From positions 35,880,001-35,944,000 of the forward strand of contig NC_073353.2 in assembly GCF_027580225.2 (NCBI RefSeq): 64,000 bases of DNA, written 5' to 3'. Positions 1 to 10,400 of this stretch are shown piece after piece (the first letter of the stretch is position 1; the number at the start of each line of letters is the position of its first letter). A program made the position numbers and the translations under genes. Under the pieces are notes generated by a model. The model saw nothing but the letters and a program-made list of their open reading frames with translations. It was not told where the DNA came from and did no database searches. This DNA is from Misgurnus anguillicaudatus (lineage: Eukaryota; Chordata; Actinopteri; Cypriniformes; Cobitidae).

Positions 1-884
1 AGGGTTTACAAAGAATGGTGTGAAAATGCCTTGTTGATGCTAGAGGTCAGAGGAGAATGGGCTGACTGATTTAAGCTGATAGAAGAGCAACTTTGACTGA
101 AATAACCACTTGTTACAATTGAGGTATGCAGCAAAGCATTTGTGAACCCACAACACGCATAACCTTGAGGCGGATGGGCTACAACAGCAGAAGTCCAGTC
201 CCCACCCTAAATAGAAAAAAGAGGCTACAATTTGCACGAGCTCAACAAAATTGGACAGTTGAAGACTGGAAAAATGTTGCCTGGTCTGATGAGTCTCGAT
301 TTCTGTTGAGACATTCAGATTGTAGAGTCAGAATTTGGTGTAAACAGAATGAGAACATGGATCCATCATGCCTTGTTACCACTGTGCAGGCTGGTGGTGG
401 TGGTGTAATGGTGTGGGGGATGTTTTCTTGCCACACTTTAGGCCCCTTAGTGCCAATTGGGCATTGTTTAATTGCCATGGCCTACCTGAGCATTGTTTCT
501 GACCATGTCCATCCCTTTATGACCACCATGTACTTATCCTCTGATGGCTACTTCCAGCAGGATAATGCATGTCACAAAGCTCGAATCATTTCAAATTGGT
601 TTCTTGAACATGACAATGAGTTCACTTTACTAAAATGGCCGCCAGATCTCCACCAGATCTCAACCCAATAGAGCATCTTTGTTATGTGGTGGAACGGGAG
701 CTTCGTGCTCTGGATGTGCATCCCATAAATCTCCATCAACTGTAAGATGCTTATCAATATGGGCCAACATTTCTAAAAAATGCTTTCAGCAACTTGTTGA
801 ATCAATGCCACGTAGAATTAAGGCAGTTCTAAAGGCAAAAGGGGTCAAACACAGTATTAGTATGATGTTCCTAATAATCCTTTA
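1..884 (+). pseudogene. Tc1/mariner-type transposase relic
   Basis: Remnant of a Tc1-like DNA transposon; the transposase is a DDE enzyme that cuts and pastes the element at TA sites. The longest open piece (126-671, 181 codons) shows the family hallmarks: VAWSDESRF with the first catalytic Asp, a glycine run with VMVWGMFS, and YFQQDNACHKA with the second Asp. The third acidic motif (SPDLNPIEHL in the family) is reached only after a frame change near 650, where the open frame reads PPDLHQISTQ and stops. Downstream the shifted frame continues as IEHLCYVVERELRALDVHP before a TAA near 749 and further stops. The element body ends near 884 (GTTCCTAATAATCC). Its 5' end lies outside the window. Dead copy; class assignment is firm, exact family is from memory. 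Confidence 0.9.
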
Positions 885-1639
885 TCTGTGGCACACCATA
901 TTTCTTATTATTGTAGCTTGTCATTGGCATTGCTCATAGGCAATTTTTACAATAATTAAGGTTTCTTGTAATTTGACGGATTGCTGATATCATTAAAATA
1001 TTCATTAAAACATAATTGAATAAGAGAAGTATTACAGATTTGTACCCTGCAATCTAACGATAAACTCAATTAAAATATGTATCACCAGGTGGCCCGTTGC
1101 TTTTATTGAATCTCTTAACAGAAATAAAATCTCACAGCCAGGTCTTCACCCCCTGCCGCAAATGAATACCTATATCGATCCCAAAGCTATTATTTGAAAC
1201 CATGCAGGGCTTTAATTTAGGTTAATGTTTGTGAAAACACACCATACATAATTATAAACATGACTCATTGGGGGATGCATGGTAAATAAACAACAGAAGC
1301 CCACTTATCCTGGCCAACTAACTATAGATAAACAGCCCTGTAAAAAGAAATGACCTTTACGATGAAGTCATGTTTCACCTGGAGCTCTACGGGTTCAGTG
1401 TGCAAGCTCAAAATCATTGGAGATAAATGAAATTTAAATGAATCACAAACACCCCCTTGTACATGATACATCTTTGTACAGATTAAAGGCTTTAAAGAAC
1501 AGAAGAGGGAGAAATTAACTGACGATTATGCATATTTGTTAAAGATAGGGATAGAAATCATAATGAATTTAATCTTTGCTTCCATTTCTGATTTTAGTAA
1601 TAATCCTTTTAAGTGCTTTTAAATGGAATGCATATAATG
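885..1639. other. No recognised feature
   Basis: AT-rich DNA with no convincing exon, repeat end or RNA gene. Nothing here recurs elsewhere in the window as far as I could see. Confidence 0.5.
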
Positions 1640-1990
1640 GAAATCTGACTTTTTCCATGTTAAAGTGCTATAATTGGGTTCCCAGTGCTTCTATCATCCT
1701 AGAAAATGTGAATAACGTCAACCCAGTAACTTAGTTTTGGTAAACCAAGCATGTGAAAAAGTAGATCATTGAAATTTGGCTCCCCTTGTGATGTCAGAAG
1801 GGGATAATACCACCCCTTAATCTGCACTATCCAACCACCACACTGTCATTTAGTGCAGATATCAGCTCATTTGCATTTAAAAGGACACACCAAAAATACT
1901 CAAACCTACAAAGTTTTAACATGTTATAATAATTTATCGATATGGTATTTTGAGCTAGAATCTTCAGCCTAAACAACATTTCTGAACAGA
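1640..1990 (+). mobile_element. Decayed copy of the AGGGGTCACGG TTAA element
   Basis: Aligns by eye over most of its length to the complete element at 20502-21016. Shared blocks include CCCAGTGCTTCTATCA, CCAGTAACTTAGTTTTGG, GGCTCCCCTTGTGATGTCAG and TAATACCACCCCTTAAT, in the same order and orientation. Both terminal inverted repeats are lost, so this is an older copy. No coding capacity. Confidence 0.75.
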
Positions 1991-2133
1991 TTGTTTTAAG
2001 TTTAATATTTAGTACAATTTGCTGGTTGTCCCGCAGGTGACCTTGTAACTCTGTTGTCTTACGATGCACTTATGAATTAAAGTTTATTCCAGAGCACTCG
2101 TAGATCTACCATGATTTTCAAGTGCTACTTAAG

Positions 2134-2574
2134 TTACGAAGCTTTTGGGAAACGATCCGTAATTCTAAGATGATTCGACGATCATTTTTACTATCTAAAT
2201 TCTAGTCATCGAGACATTCACACGTAAATTCACGTCATGGGAGGGGCTTTTGCGACTCTGCTCACTTCCTGTAATCACGTCACTACTAGAGCAAGCTTCT
2301 GATTGGTTAACGCAGCACGTTTTTCTGCCGAAGTTCAAATTTTTCTAGTTGCGCGTTTGCTGCGGCAACGCTCAATTCACGGCATTTGCGCAAACTAGAC
2401 GAGCGAAGAAGGCGGAATCGTGTGTACCGCGCCGTGCTAAACGCTTTATTCACGCAGTGAGACCTCCAGAGGTGCGTCAACGCGTCTTCAGATTAACTTA
2501 ACATTGAAATCACTTGCGCTTGACGCCTCTATCGCGGCTGGTGTGAACACAGCATTACGATGCTTTTGGGAAAC
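2134..2574 (+). mobile_element. CpG-rich TIR element, copy 1 (5' end lost)
   Basis: One of three copies of a roughly 450-bp CpG-rich repeat; the others are 9094-9545 and, inverted, 55000-55430. Shared landmarks are ATGGGAGGGGCTT, TGTAATCACGTCACTACTAG, CAACGCTCAATTC, GCGCAAACTAGA and GAGACCTCCAGA. The right end is a terminal repeat reading CGCGGCTGGTGTGAACAC; the matching left end seen in copy 2 is missing. A near-perfect 20-bp direct repeat (2134-2153 and 2555-2574) brackets it. No transposase; non-autonomous element of undetermined superfamily. Confidence 0.7.
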
Positions 2575-2589
2575 CCGGCCCTGATAGTA

Positions 2590-2690
2590 AAGATGGCACA
2601 ATCAGTTTACGTACTCATCTCAATTACAGTAAATATAGTAACTCAAAATGTGCTCAACCATTTGGTCGAGAGGCAGTTAACAATGGATGC
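2590..2690 (+). repeat. Fragment of repeat with CTCAACC...GGCAGTTAA end
   Basis: Matches the right end of a larger inverted-repeat element near 21670-21766: both carry GATGGC.CAATCAG, ACTCAAAATGTGCTCAACC and end in GGCAGTTAA. Only this end is present here. Confidence 0.55.
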
Positions 2691-2830
2691 ACCAATAAAA
2701 TAAAATTGTGTCAAAACCTATATTCAATTGGAATGACATCTACCGATACCAATTGATATTGATAGTTTTGCTTTTAGGACAGCTTTTCCAATAAATTTTC
2801 GCATATAAAACTATTATTTTAGTAATGTAT

Positions 2831-3065
2831 TAGGGATGCACTGATACCCAAAAAAATGGGGCGATGCCGATAGTCAATTACTTGGTATGACAAGTAGCAA
2901 TACCGATAGATATCAATAGTTTTGCTTTTTTTTACATATTATGTTGCAGACCGTACAAACCAATTATGTTTTGATGCATTTTTCTGCTCTGATCATCAGC
3001 TCTCGGCCGACAGTTTGGGAAAATGTTTTTATCTGCTGATACATTGGGGCATCGGTAAGTTGGAT
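2831..3065 (+). mobile_element. hAT-type relic (TAGGGATGCACTGATAC end)
   Basis: Starts with TAGGGATGCACTGATAC, the same kind of terminus as the well-bounded hAT insertions at 31840, 46273 and 57708. It contains several copies of CCGATA/TCGGTA-type words and a trailing GGCATCGGTAAG. No matching right end or 8-bp duplication is visible; a related fragment lies just upstream at 2711-2790. Confidence 0.5.
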
Positions 3066-3890
3066 ATTATTTCTTCATTAAAGTGCGATTTATTATATTA
3101 AACCAGTGTTACAAATGTTTATTGGGAGCTAGTTCATAGGTATGTGTGGACAATAACCGCATTAAATTTGACATGATCAGAACTGACAGTTGATTCTGAT
3201 TTATTTTTTGTGTATCGCTTACAGCATCTTTAAAAACACATTACCCAATATAAGTTTCCTCTGCGCTCTGAACACTGTTTAAAAGTTTTCCTATCATTGC
3301 TGCTTGTTTAAATAACAAATGAAGTTTGTTGGCAGATGTGTCCTACAGCATAAACACAATTAAGATTTTTTGATGAGCGCTTTGACTCAGGTAATGTTTT
3401 CAGACACTGTTTATTAGTTTGGGGAGAGATGAGTTTATTGCAGAACTGTTCATCAAAACAGTCGATTAGGAAAGAAAATTGCTTGAAAATGATCCTGTGT
3501 CAACAGCTAAAGTAGTGTAATGTAGTTTGTTTGTTCTTTTCTTCATTTTCTTAAACTGCGTAATTATATCAGGTCCTCTTGAAAGAAACTAATTTCATGA
3601 TTTTTCAACATTAACAGCGTATGAATAATGTGTACTTCTCGCTGTATAACATACAGTGTTTATTGACTACACAGGATCCATTACAAAATCTGTATGTATC
3701 TTAAACTGTGTGATGGTTTTCAACATTAAATATAAAATCTACAGTATGATAATTTCTCAAATATATTCTTGTCAGAGCCTTCTGGGTGAGTTGATAAATT
3801 ATCGAACATCTCTGTAGCCACTTACAGACTAAAGGTTATCATTACTTATATTTTGTATTTGCATGTGTTTACTTAATTGCTCTCTCTATG
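3066..3890. other. No recognised feature
   Basis: AT-rich DNA without recognisable repeat ends, exons or RNA genes. Confidence 0.5.
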
Positions 3891-3896
3891 GTTATA

Positions 3897-4103
3897 CACT
3901 GCAAAAAATTATTTTCAAGAATAAATTAAATAGTAAAAATGACCAAATTTTCCATACATTTGGGCAGAGAAAGTCAAATAAATATCAATCATCAACCATA
4001 CTCAGGTACAAAAGATGACACTGGGGTGATACCCTTTAAAAAGTACATGTTTGTACCTAAAAAGGGTGCATATTAGTACCTCAAAGGTACATATCTGTTA
4101 CTG
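3897..4103. repeat. Fragments of two TIR repeats
   Basis: Positions 3897-3925 repeat the end of the palindromic CACTG element (CACTGCAAAAAATTATTTTC). Positions 4000-4095 belong to the GGTACA element family seen at 13306-13507 and 47263-47410 (GGTACAAAAGATGACACTGGGG, and AAAGGTACATAT). Confidence 0.55.
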
Positions 4104-5133
4104 CACTGCAAAAAATTATTTTTAAGAAAAAAAAATCTTAGTATTTTGTCTTGTTTCCTGTGAAAATATCTAAAAATTCTTAAATTAAGATGCTTTTTCT
4201 TGATGAGCAAAATGACCCAAGAAAATAAGTCTAGTTTTTAGATCAAAAATATCAAATTTAAGTGATGTTGTGCATAAACAAGCAAAAAAAATCTGCCAAT
4301 CGGGTAATTCTTGAACATTTTTCTTAAAGGTAGGGTAACAGATTTGATCCTGAAACATTTTTAGTTATGCTGGTTAAAAGTCTCTTTACATCCTGATAGC
4401 AATCATTGTGTTAAGTTGTTTAAATGTATTTGTAGAAATTTATGTCATCTGTGAAAGGCGTAGCACCAAAAAATGTTCAACAAATCATAGATTTCAGTCC
4501 GAACGGACGTTTCCATTTTTGTCCCTCATACGTAAGCGTAATTTGAATGCAGATATTCTACTTTGATGAAACATTGTGTTGCTTATGAAATTTGTGTTCG
4601 TTTACGGATTAGCGTAACGATATAGTTACTACGTCTACACAACCGAACGTGTGCTTAAACTAATTCTGATGTAAACCAGTTGTTTGGTTATTTTGGAAGT
4701 GTTATTCGACTTTGTACTGCAAAGCTTTTTCACTGCTGAATGAGACATGAGATGTGACCGTCTGATCTGTGCGTGTTCATGTGTTTTGAAAGAGGCGTGA
4801 CTTTGGATGGCGATTTGACTTGAGGGTGGGATCGGGATTTCATTGCTAGGCGGCTACCGTTAGCATTTTTCAAAATGTGTTACCCTACCTTTAAACACTA
4901 AATTCAAGAAAAAAATTCAAAAAAAATTTGCTTACCCCATTGGTAGATTTTTTTGCTTGTTTTATGCACAAAATCACTTAAATTTGATATTTTTGGTCTA
5001 AAAACTAGACGTATTTTCTTGGGTCATTTTGTTCATCAAGAAAAAGCACCTTAATTTAAGAATTTTTAGATATTTTTACTGAAAACAAGACACAAAAATA
5101 CAAAAAATTCTTAAATTAAGATGCTTTTTTTTG
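4104..5133. mobile_element. Palindromic CACTG-ended element, with nested insertion
   Basis: Long-inverted-repeat element starting CACTGCAAAAAATTATTTTT. The two arms each run about 200 bp and share TCTTGATGAGCAAAA, AAAATAAGTCTAGTTTTTAG, ATTTTGTGCATAAAACAAGC and ATCTGCCAATGGGGTAAGC. The right arm ends in a GA microsatellite, so the right terminus is lost. No coding sequence. Other copies: 7650-7978 (partial), 11991-12426, 17547-17853 (partial) and 18007-23005 (interrupted). A TTAA-type element sits in its centre. CACTG ends recall the CMC/EnSpm group, but the apparent 2-bp duplication in the best copy does not fit a 3-bp rule. Confidence 0.8.
4328..4890 (-). mobile_element. TTAA-flanked TIR element (AGGTAGGGTAAC), deleted copy
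   Basis: Terminal inverted repeats AGGTAGGGTAACA / TGTTACCCTACCT, flanked on both sides by TTAA (4324-4327 and 4891-4894). It is a 563-bp internal-deletion version of the 887-bp copy at 60167-61053, in opposite orientation. The host palindrome exists uninterrupted at 18220-18275, where the matching site has a single TTAA (18247-18250), so the duplication is TTAA. TTAA with purine-start, pyrimidine-end termini fits Kolobok-type better than piggyBac by termini; no transposase is present. Confidence 0.85.

Positions 5134-5136
<3 letters not shown>

Positions 5137-5186
<50 letters not shown>
5137..5186. repeat. (GA)n microsatellite
   Basis: About 25 GA dinucleotides with one interruption (GAAAGA). 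It starts exactly where the right arm of the preceding palindromic element breaks off. Confidence 0.95.
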
Positions 5187-5526
5187 TGGTCATTATGAGT
5201 CACTCAACACCTCCACTAAAGAAACTCTCTGACTCATCTAAACAAAGGTAATGAAATTCATGGCTGTATTTGTGCTTTGAAGGAGTTATGCTTTAATACC
5301 AGTGTGTCTTGTTGTAATGAGCTTATAAGACTTGAATAATCATATAAGACATTATGAGTGCCTTATACAGAGCTTGATAGGAGTCAGTGGTATTATTTGA
5401 TTGATTGAGTGATGGAGCATGTTGCAGAGTTGTGTACTTGTTATTTGTCCTTGTAACAAAAAAAATTATAACTTGAAGATGGTCATGCTTTTGATAAGAC
5501 TATAATGTATTTTGATTTAGAAACAT
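5187..5526. other. No recognised feature
   Basis: Non-repetitive AT-rich DNA; no exon, RNA gene or repeat end recognised. Confidence 0.5.
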
Positions 5527-7200
5527 TAGCTGCGTTTACATTGACATTTGTAATTGGTTTAAATGTTCAATCTAAATAACAATGCTCCATGTAAACACCT
5601 CAATCAGACTAAAAAGAGCCAAGCCGATTAGAAATCTAATCCGCTTGATAGGGGTGCTTTATACCTTTTGTAATCCGCTCAAAAGGACATGTAAACACTT
5701 GATCGGATGGATAACTGAAACTGCGATGCTCTGCACATGTGCAATCTTCCTCTTCTTTTTTAATGGCGGTTAAAGGATTAGTCCATTTTATTAAAAGAAA
5801 AATCCAGACGGTTGGCTCACCACCATGTCGTCTAGGGTGTTGGTGTCTTTCTTTGTTTAGTCGAGAAGAGGTTATGTTTTTTGAGGAAAACTGCAGGATT
5901 TTTCTAATTTTAATGGACTTTAATAGAGCCCAAGATTTAATACTTGGCTCAACACTTGACGGTTTTTTTCAATGGAGTTTCAAGGGACTATAAACAATCC
6001 CAAACTAGGCATAAGGGTCTTGTCTAGCGAAACGATTGTCATTTTTGACAATAAAAATAGAAAATATACACTTTTAAAGCAAACTTCTCGTCATGTAGAT
6101 CCAGTCATGATGCGCCAGCTGACCCCACGCAATACGTCATCACGTCAAGAGGTCACAGAAGATGAACGCGAAACTCCGCCCCAGTGTTTACAAGTGTGTT
6201 GAAAAAGGACCGATCCTACATTGTTGTATGTCAACTGATACTAATTAATGTCTTTATGGCAGTTTATTGTTTACAATGGTCCGCAAATGTGCGTTTTATA
6301 TATGTAACACGTGCCCTCCCTACGTCACTACGCACTTACGTTAGGTCACGCTGGACCGGACCTAGACGAAAAGTTGTGGTTTAAAAGTACATATTTTTTA
6401 TTTTTCTTGTCAAAAATGACAATCGTTTTGCTAGATAAGACCCTTATGCCTCGTTTGGGATTGTTTATAGTCCTTTGAAACTCCGTTGAAAAAAACTGTT
6501 AAGTGTTGAGTTAAGTATTAAATGTTGGGCTCTATTAAAGTCCATTAAAATTTGAAAAATCCTGCAATGTTTTCATCAAAAAACATAATTTCTTCTCAAC
6601 TGAACAAAGAAAGACATCAACATTTTGGATGACATGGTGGTGAGTAAATTATCTGAATTTTTTTTTTATTAAATTGACTAATCCTTTAATTGGCAAACCC
6701 ACTGAAAGGTGCATTTCCGCCACCTACAGGACGGGAGTGTGGAGCATATGCACACTTGCAATGATGTAGAATTTTTAAGGAAGTCACATGAAGTGATTTA
6801 TCTTGTCAATTTTAAAATGTTCCTATTCTCCTTCCAATCCCCGGTAAAGTGATACAAGACAGCGTTGTCCAGTCAGTCCATTATTTATACTCTGATTTTA
6901 TGATTTTTATACACATGAATGGTTGTTTTTGCGGCTGCTTGATAATCAACGAGGCACAAAGCTTCATGGGCTTGTCGTTTATTAATTATGACCTAAAATA
7001 GATGCACAGCGATTTTTAGAGGATGATTTGTATGCGTATCTTGAAACAGCGCAAAACTATATTTGTGCAATGTGTCATATAAACACGCACACCAAACCGA
7101 TCACATTAATAAGTGTTCATGTAAACGCTATAATGGGATTTATCAATCTGAAGAATTTGATTCCGATGGAGGCACAATGTGTCCAATGTAAATGTAGCTA
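5527..7200. mobile_element. TIR element with nested TTAA insertion
   Basis: Ends match as inverted repeats: TAGCTGCGTTTACATTGACA at the left and TCCAATGTAAATGTAGCTA at the right. The interior on both sides has repeated words such as CATGTAAACAC and CATGTAAACGC. The bulk (5774-6685) is a later insertion, so the original element was about 760 bp. No coding sequence; superfamily undetermined, although an 8-bp duplication was looked for and not seen. Confidence 0.55.
5774..6685. mobile_element. Palindromic TTAA element (AGGATTAG), copy 1
   Basis: Inverted-repeat element of 912 bp with ends AGGATTAGTC / GACTAATCCT between TTAA sites (5770-5773, 6686-6689). The arms are long and mutually complementary: GTCTTTCTTTGTTTAGTCGAG against CTCAACTGAACAAAGAAAGAC, and ATTTTAATGGACTTTAATAG against CTATTAAAGTCCATTAAAAT. 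A second copy is at 50841-51749 and a decayed one at 8912-9760. The centre holds a CpG-rich stretch with TATATA and ACGTCA words, which gives rise to spurious open frames. No protein recognised. Confidence 0.85.
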
Positions 7201-7204
7201 TTGT

Positions 7205-8160
7205 TTTAGTTCACCCAAAAATGAAAATCCTCTCATAATTTACCGACCCTAATGGCATCACAGATGATACCATTGCTAGGATGTTGGTAACCTCAAATCT
7301 CATTGGTTCTTGTGTGCCTTGTGTCATATTTGAATTTAGTACTGAATATATCAGACTGATCTCACGAAAAGTCATTTTATAGTCACTAAAATTTTGATTA
7401 ATTTATTTGTGTCTATTGCACGAAATTTAGCTTTTTTTGTGCCTTGAGCACAAATGTCTTTTTTGTGTCACTCACACGAATTTCTATAAATAGTTTTTTC
7501 GTGTCCGTTGCACGACTTTCTTTTTCGTTTTTATTTTATGTATTGTTTTTTCATAGTTTTTTCCTATTTTCTTACCATTGTTGCTTGGGGTTGGGGTTAG
7601 AATGACTTTCTGTTACATTTTTAGACATTCAAACCCCAACTCCAGACAATAAAAGTAAAAAATCTCTTAGCATTTTTGTCTTGTTTTCAGTAAAAATATC
7701 AAAAAATTCTTAAATTAAGATGTTTTTTCTTGATGAGTAAAACGACCCCAAAATATCAAATTTTAGGGGTTTTTTTGTTGCATAAAACAAGCAAAAAAAA
7801 TCTGCCAATGGGGTAAGCAAATTTTTTATTTAATATTTGTGGTCTAAAAACTAGACTTATTTTCTTGGGTCATTTTGATCAAGAAAAAGCATCTTAATTT
7901 AAGAATTCTTAGATATTTTTACTGAAAACAAGACAAAAATACTAAGAATTTTTTTCTTGAAAATAATTTTTTCCAGTGCATGGTTAATTTTTGTAATGGT
8001 TGGACAATTTATGCTGTATAAGAATATAAAATGACATAATTTTAATATCAAACTGTTTGTGTTCAGCCGAGGAAAAGGAAGCCATTTTAAATCATATACA
8101 TAAGCGTGAGTCAATTATAAAAGAAATATAAATTTTTGGGTGAACTGTTCCTTTAAATAA
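7205..8160. mobile_element. Compound repeat between AGTTCACCCAAAAATG ends
   Basis: AGTTCACCCAAAAATGAAAA near 7210 and its inverse TTTTTGGGTGAACTGTTCCTTTAA near 8132 are the two ends of a common fish TIR element also seen at 45426-45752 and 46371. Between them lies 7370-7640, related to the palindromic repeat at 15508 (shares CCTATTTTCTTACCATT and TTGGGGTTAG-type words), and then a CACTG element fragment. The whole looks like a decayed nest; boundaries are approximate. Confidence 0.5.
7650..7978. mobile_element. CACTG palindromic element, left-truncated copy
   Basis: Both arms are present (TTTTGTCTTGTTTTCAGTAA ... TTACTGAAAACAAGACAAAA) and the right end reads TTTTTTCCAGTG. The extreme left terminus is missing. 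Non-coding. Confidence 0.8.
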
Positions 8161-8911
8161 AAGATTTAAGGAATTCAAATGGATGTGAGCTAAATATAGA
8201 CATGTCTAGGTGCTCGATGTTTGTAGAAACATCAACCCTTTCTGCTTCAGATCCTCAGTACAGAGACCCTGCGGAGGTGAAGTGTTTACCAGTTACAGAT
8301 GAAGGTGTTGGTGTGTGTGTGCAGCGCAGACTGTTTTCCCCTTTGTGCTGGAACTGAATTAATCGCTTGTCTCTAAATGAACAGCATCACAGCCCAACAC
8401 TCGGGGTGTGTCGTCTTCTCTATCTGGGGCAGCAGCCGCCACACGGTTGGTTGCCTCGCGTGTCTCCTCCTGCGTGCCCTGCTGTCTGACTCACACGAGG
8501 GGTGAGACATTCAACAGCAGAGGCGTCTGTGTGTGTGCAAACACGGCAGGGGAAAACTTCATCTTGAACAATGCCTGTTTGTCACATGAGAAGAAAAGTA
8601 AAAGATGTGTGCGTTTGTTGATGTGAAGTTTTGTGCTGAGGATTTGTGCATGTCAATAACAATCCTAAATGTTCACTCACAGCGTCCTCGATTAATGAAA
8701 GATGATTTATGAGGTTGTTTTGCAGTATGAGTTTTGATTGTACTGTGCCTGAAGATCATTTAGGTAATAATGATGATGCCCTCCATTATTTAACTGGGAC
8801 ATGTATTGCTTTTCCGGTAACACTCTACAATAAACTTTTATTTGCTGACATTAGTAAACGCGTCAGCTAACATGAACTAACAATAAGCAATATAGTTTGG
8901 GAATGTTAGAT
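8161..8911. other. Apparently unique DNA
   Basis: No repeat ends recognised. 8400-8600 is locally less AT-rich with a 72-codon open frame (8408-8626) that shows no domain and no splice context; I do not call it a gene. Confidence 0.4.
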
Positions 8912-9760
8912 AAAGGATTCTTCCACTTTCATAAAAAAATCTGATAATTTACTCAGTTTATATCTATCTTTGTTCAGTCGAAAAGAAATTAAGTTTTTTG
9001 AGGAAAACATTCCAGTATTTAGCTACTCAGAGGCTCCAGATAACCTACGGCGTAAACCTTACGCACAACTATAAATTGAACTTAAGGGTCTTATGTTGGG
9101 TTCACACCAGACGCGGTTGAGGCATTAAATTCACGTCTACCGCACGCAGTTGGACGCTTGAACATTTTGAGTTAACTCGCTTGATTCTCGCATGAAAGCC
9201 TCGCGTGAAATTTTAGTTGTAGAGACATTCATGCGGAAATTTGCTTCATGGGAGGGGCTTCTGCGACTCCACCCGCTTCCTGTAATCACGTCACTACTAG
9301 AGCAAGCTCCTGGTTGGTTAACGAAGTGCGTTTTTTCACCAAAATTCACATTTTTCAACTCACACGTTTCCAGTGGCAACGCTCAATTCGCACCATTTGC
9401 GCAAACTAGAGGCGTGAATGAGGCGGAATCGCGTCTACTGCGCCATGCTAAACGCCTCATTCGTGGCGCGAGACCTCCAGATGCGCGCCAAGGCGTCTTT
9501 ACATTGACTTAACATTGAAATCACTCGCGCCACTCACGTCAAAAGGTCTTGCATGATGTATGCGAAACCACCGCTCCAGTGTTTCACATATGTAATGTGT
9601 GACCTTTTGATGTGATTATGTAATACGTAAGGTCGCACTGGTGCTTCACATGATGAAATTGTGGTTTAAAAGTAAAAAAACGACCATTTTGCTAGATAAT
9701 ACTTAAGTCCACTATATGGAGAAAATATTTGTAAACGCTATAATTAACATGAAATAAGAT
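8912..9760. mobile_element. Decayed copy of the AGGATTAG palindromic element, split
   Basis: The left part (8912-9090) has AAAGGATTCTTCCA, GTTCAGTCGAAAAGAAATTA and TTTTTTGAGGAAAACATTCCAG; the right part (9546-9720) has GTGGTTTAAAAGTA, CATTTTGCTAGATAA and TTAAGTCC. Both match 5774-6685. A CpG-rich TIR element interrupts it. Confidence 0.65.
9094..9545 (+). mobile_element. CpG-rich TIR element, copy 2 (nested)
   Basis: Left terminus GGGTTCACACCAGACGCGG is intact. The body matches copies 2134-2574 and 55000-55430. The right terminus is degraded. It generates overlapping open frames on both strands (for example 9192-9512, 106 codons) which are by-products of low stop density in CpG-rich DNA; no protein family resemblance. 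Confidence 0.75.
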
Positions 9761-10400
9761 TAATAAATGCTTTAGAAGTATTGTTCATTGTTAGTCCAAG
9801 TAAGCTAATGCAAGTTCAAGGTTTATTCAAATGCCTTACGAGTGATTTGGATGCAGTATAAATACACACAGAATAAAAATATGAGTACAAATCAAACGTT
9901 CCGCACAAGCCTTGAAAAGTAAAGCCATCGCCCCCCCAGTGACTGGTCCCAGTATAGGTCATAAACCCCGCCTCCCCATGTTATTTAATGGGACTTGAGA
10001 CCAACTAAAACTATTTAATTACACTTCAAATTTTTTCCGAAGCTGGTTTCTGTCATTTACTGTAGTTTTTATCACCCTGATGTAAATTCAAGTGTTTGCT
10101 TTTTAAAGTAAGTTTGTTTTTAGTTAGTTATTTAATGCTATAAAAACAGTGGTGTCACATCATGATTGACAGCTGTGATATGTGCATTCTGCGAGGGCGG
10201 GGCCTTGACTTCGCGGCTTTACTTCCTGCTCACTACTGCGCAGGGCTGGTCTCGAAATCGCTACTGCGCAGACTCAAGACCCAAGATGTCAGCGCCGTAT
10301 CAGGACACTAAGTGGCTTCATTTTCACCAATGGAAGAAAGCGAACGGGCGCCCTCCATCTTTTTTACAGTCTATGGTACAAATAAAAACCCTAAATGAAT
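9761..10400. other. Mostly unrecognised; possible repeat at 9890-10375
   Basis: Segment 9890-10375 has the look of a dispersed fish repeat (GC-rich patches such as GCGAGGGCGGGGCCTTGACT, and AAGATGTCAGCGCCGTATC), but no second copy lies in the window, so this is weak. Confidence 0.3.

Noticed and set aside
9192..9512. 106-codon frame
   Set aside because: Lies inside the CpG-rich TIR element; the inverse frame and the copy at 55049-55288 are open for the same compositional reason, and peptides are not conserved between copies in a protein-like way.
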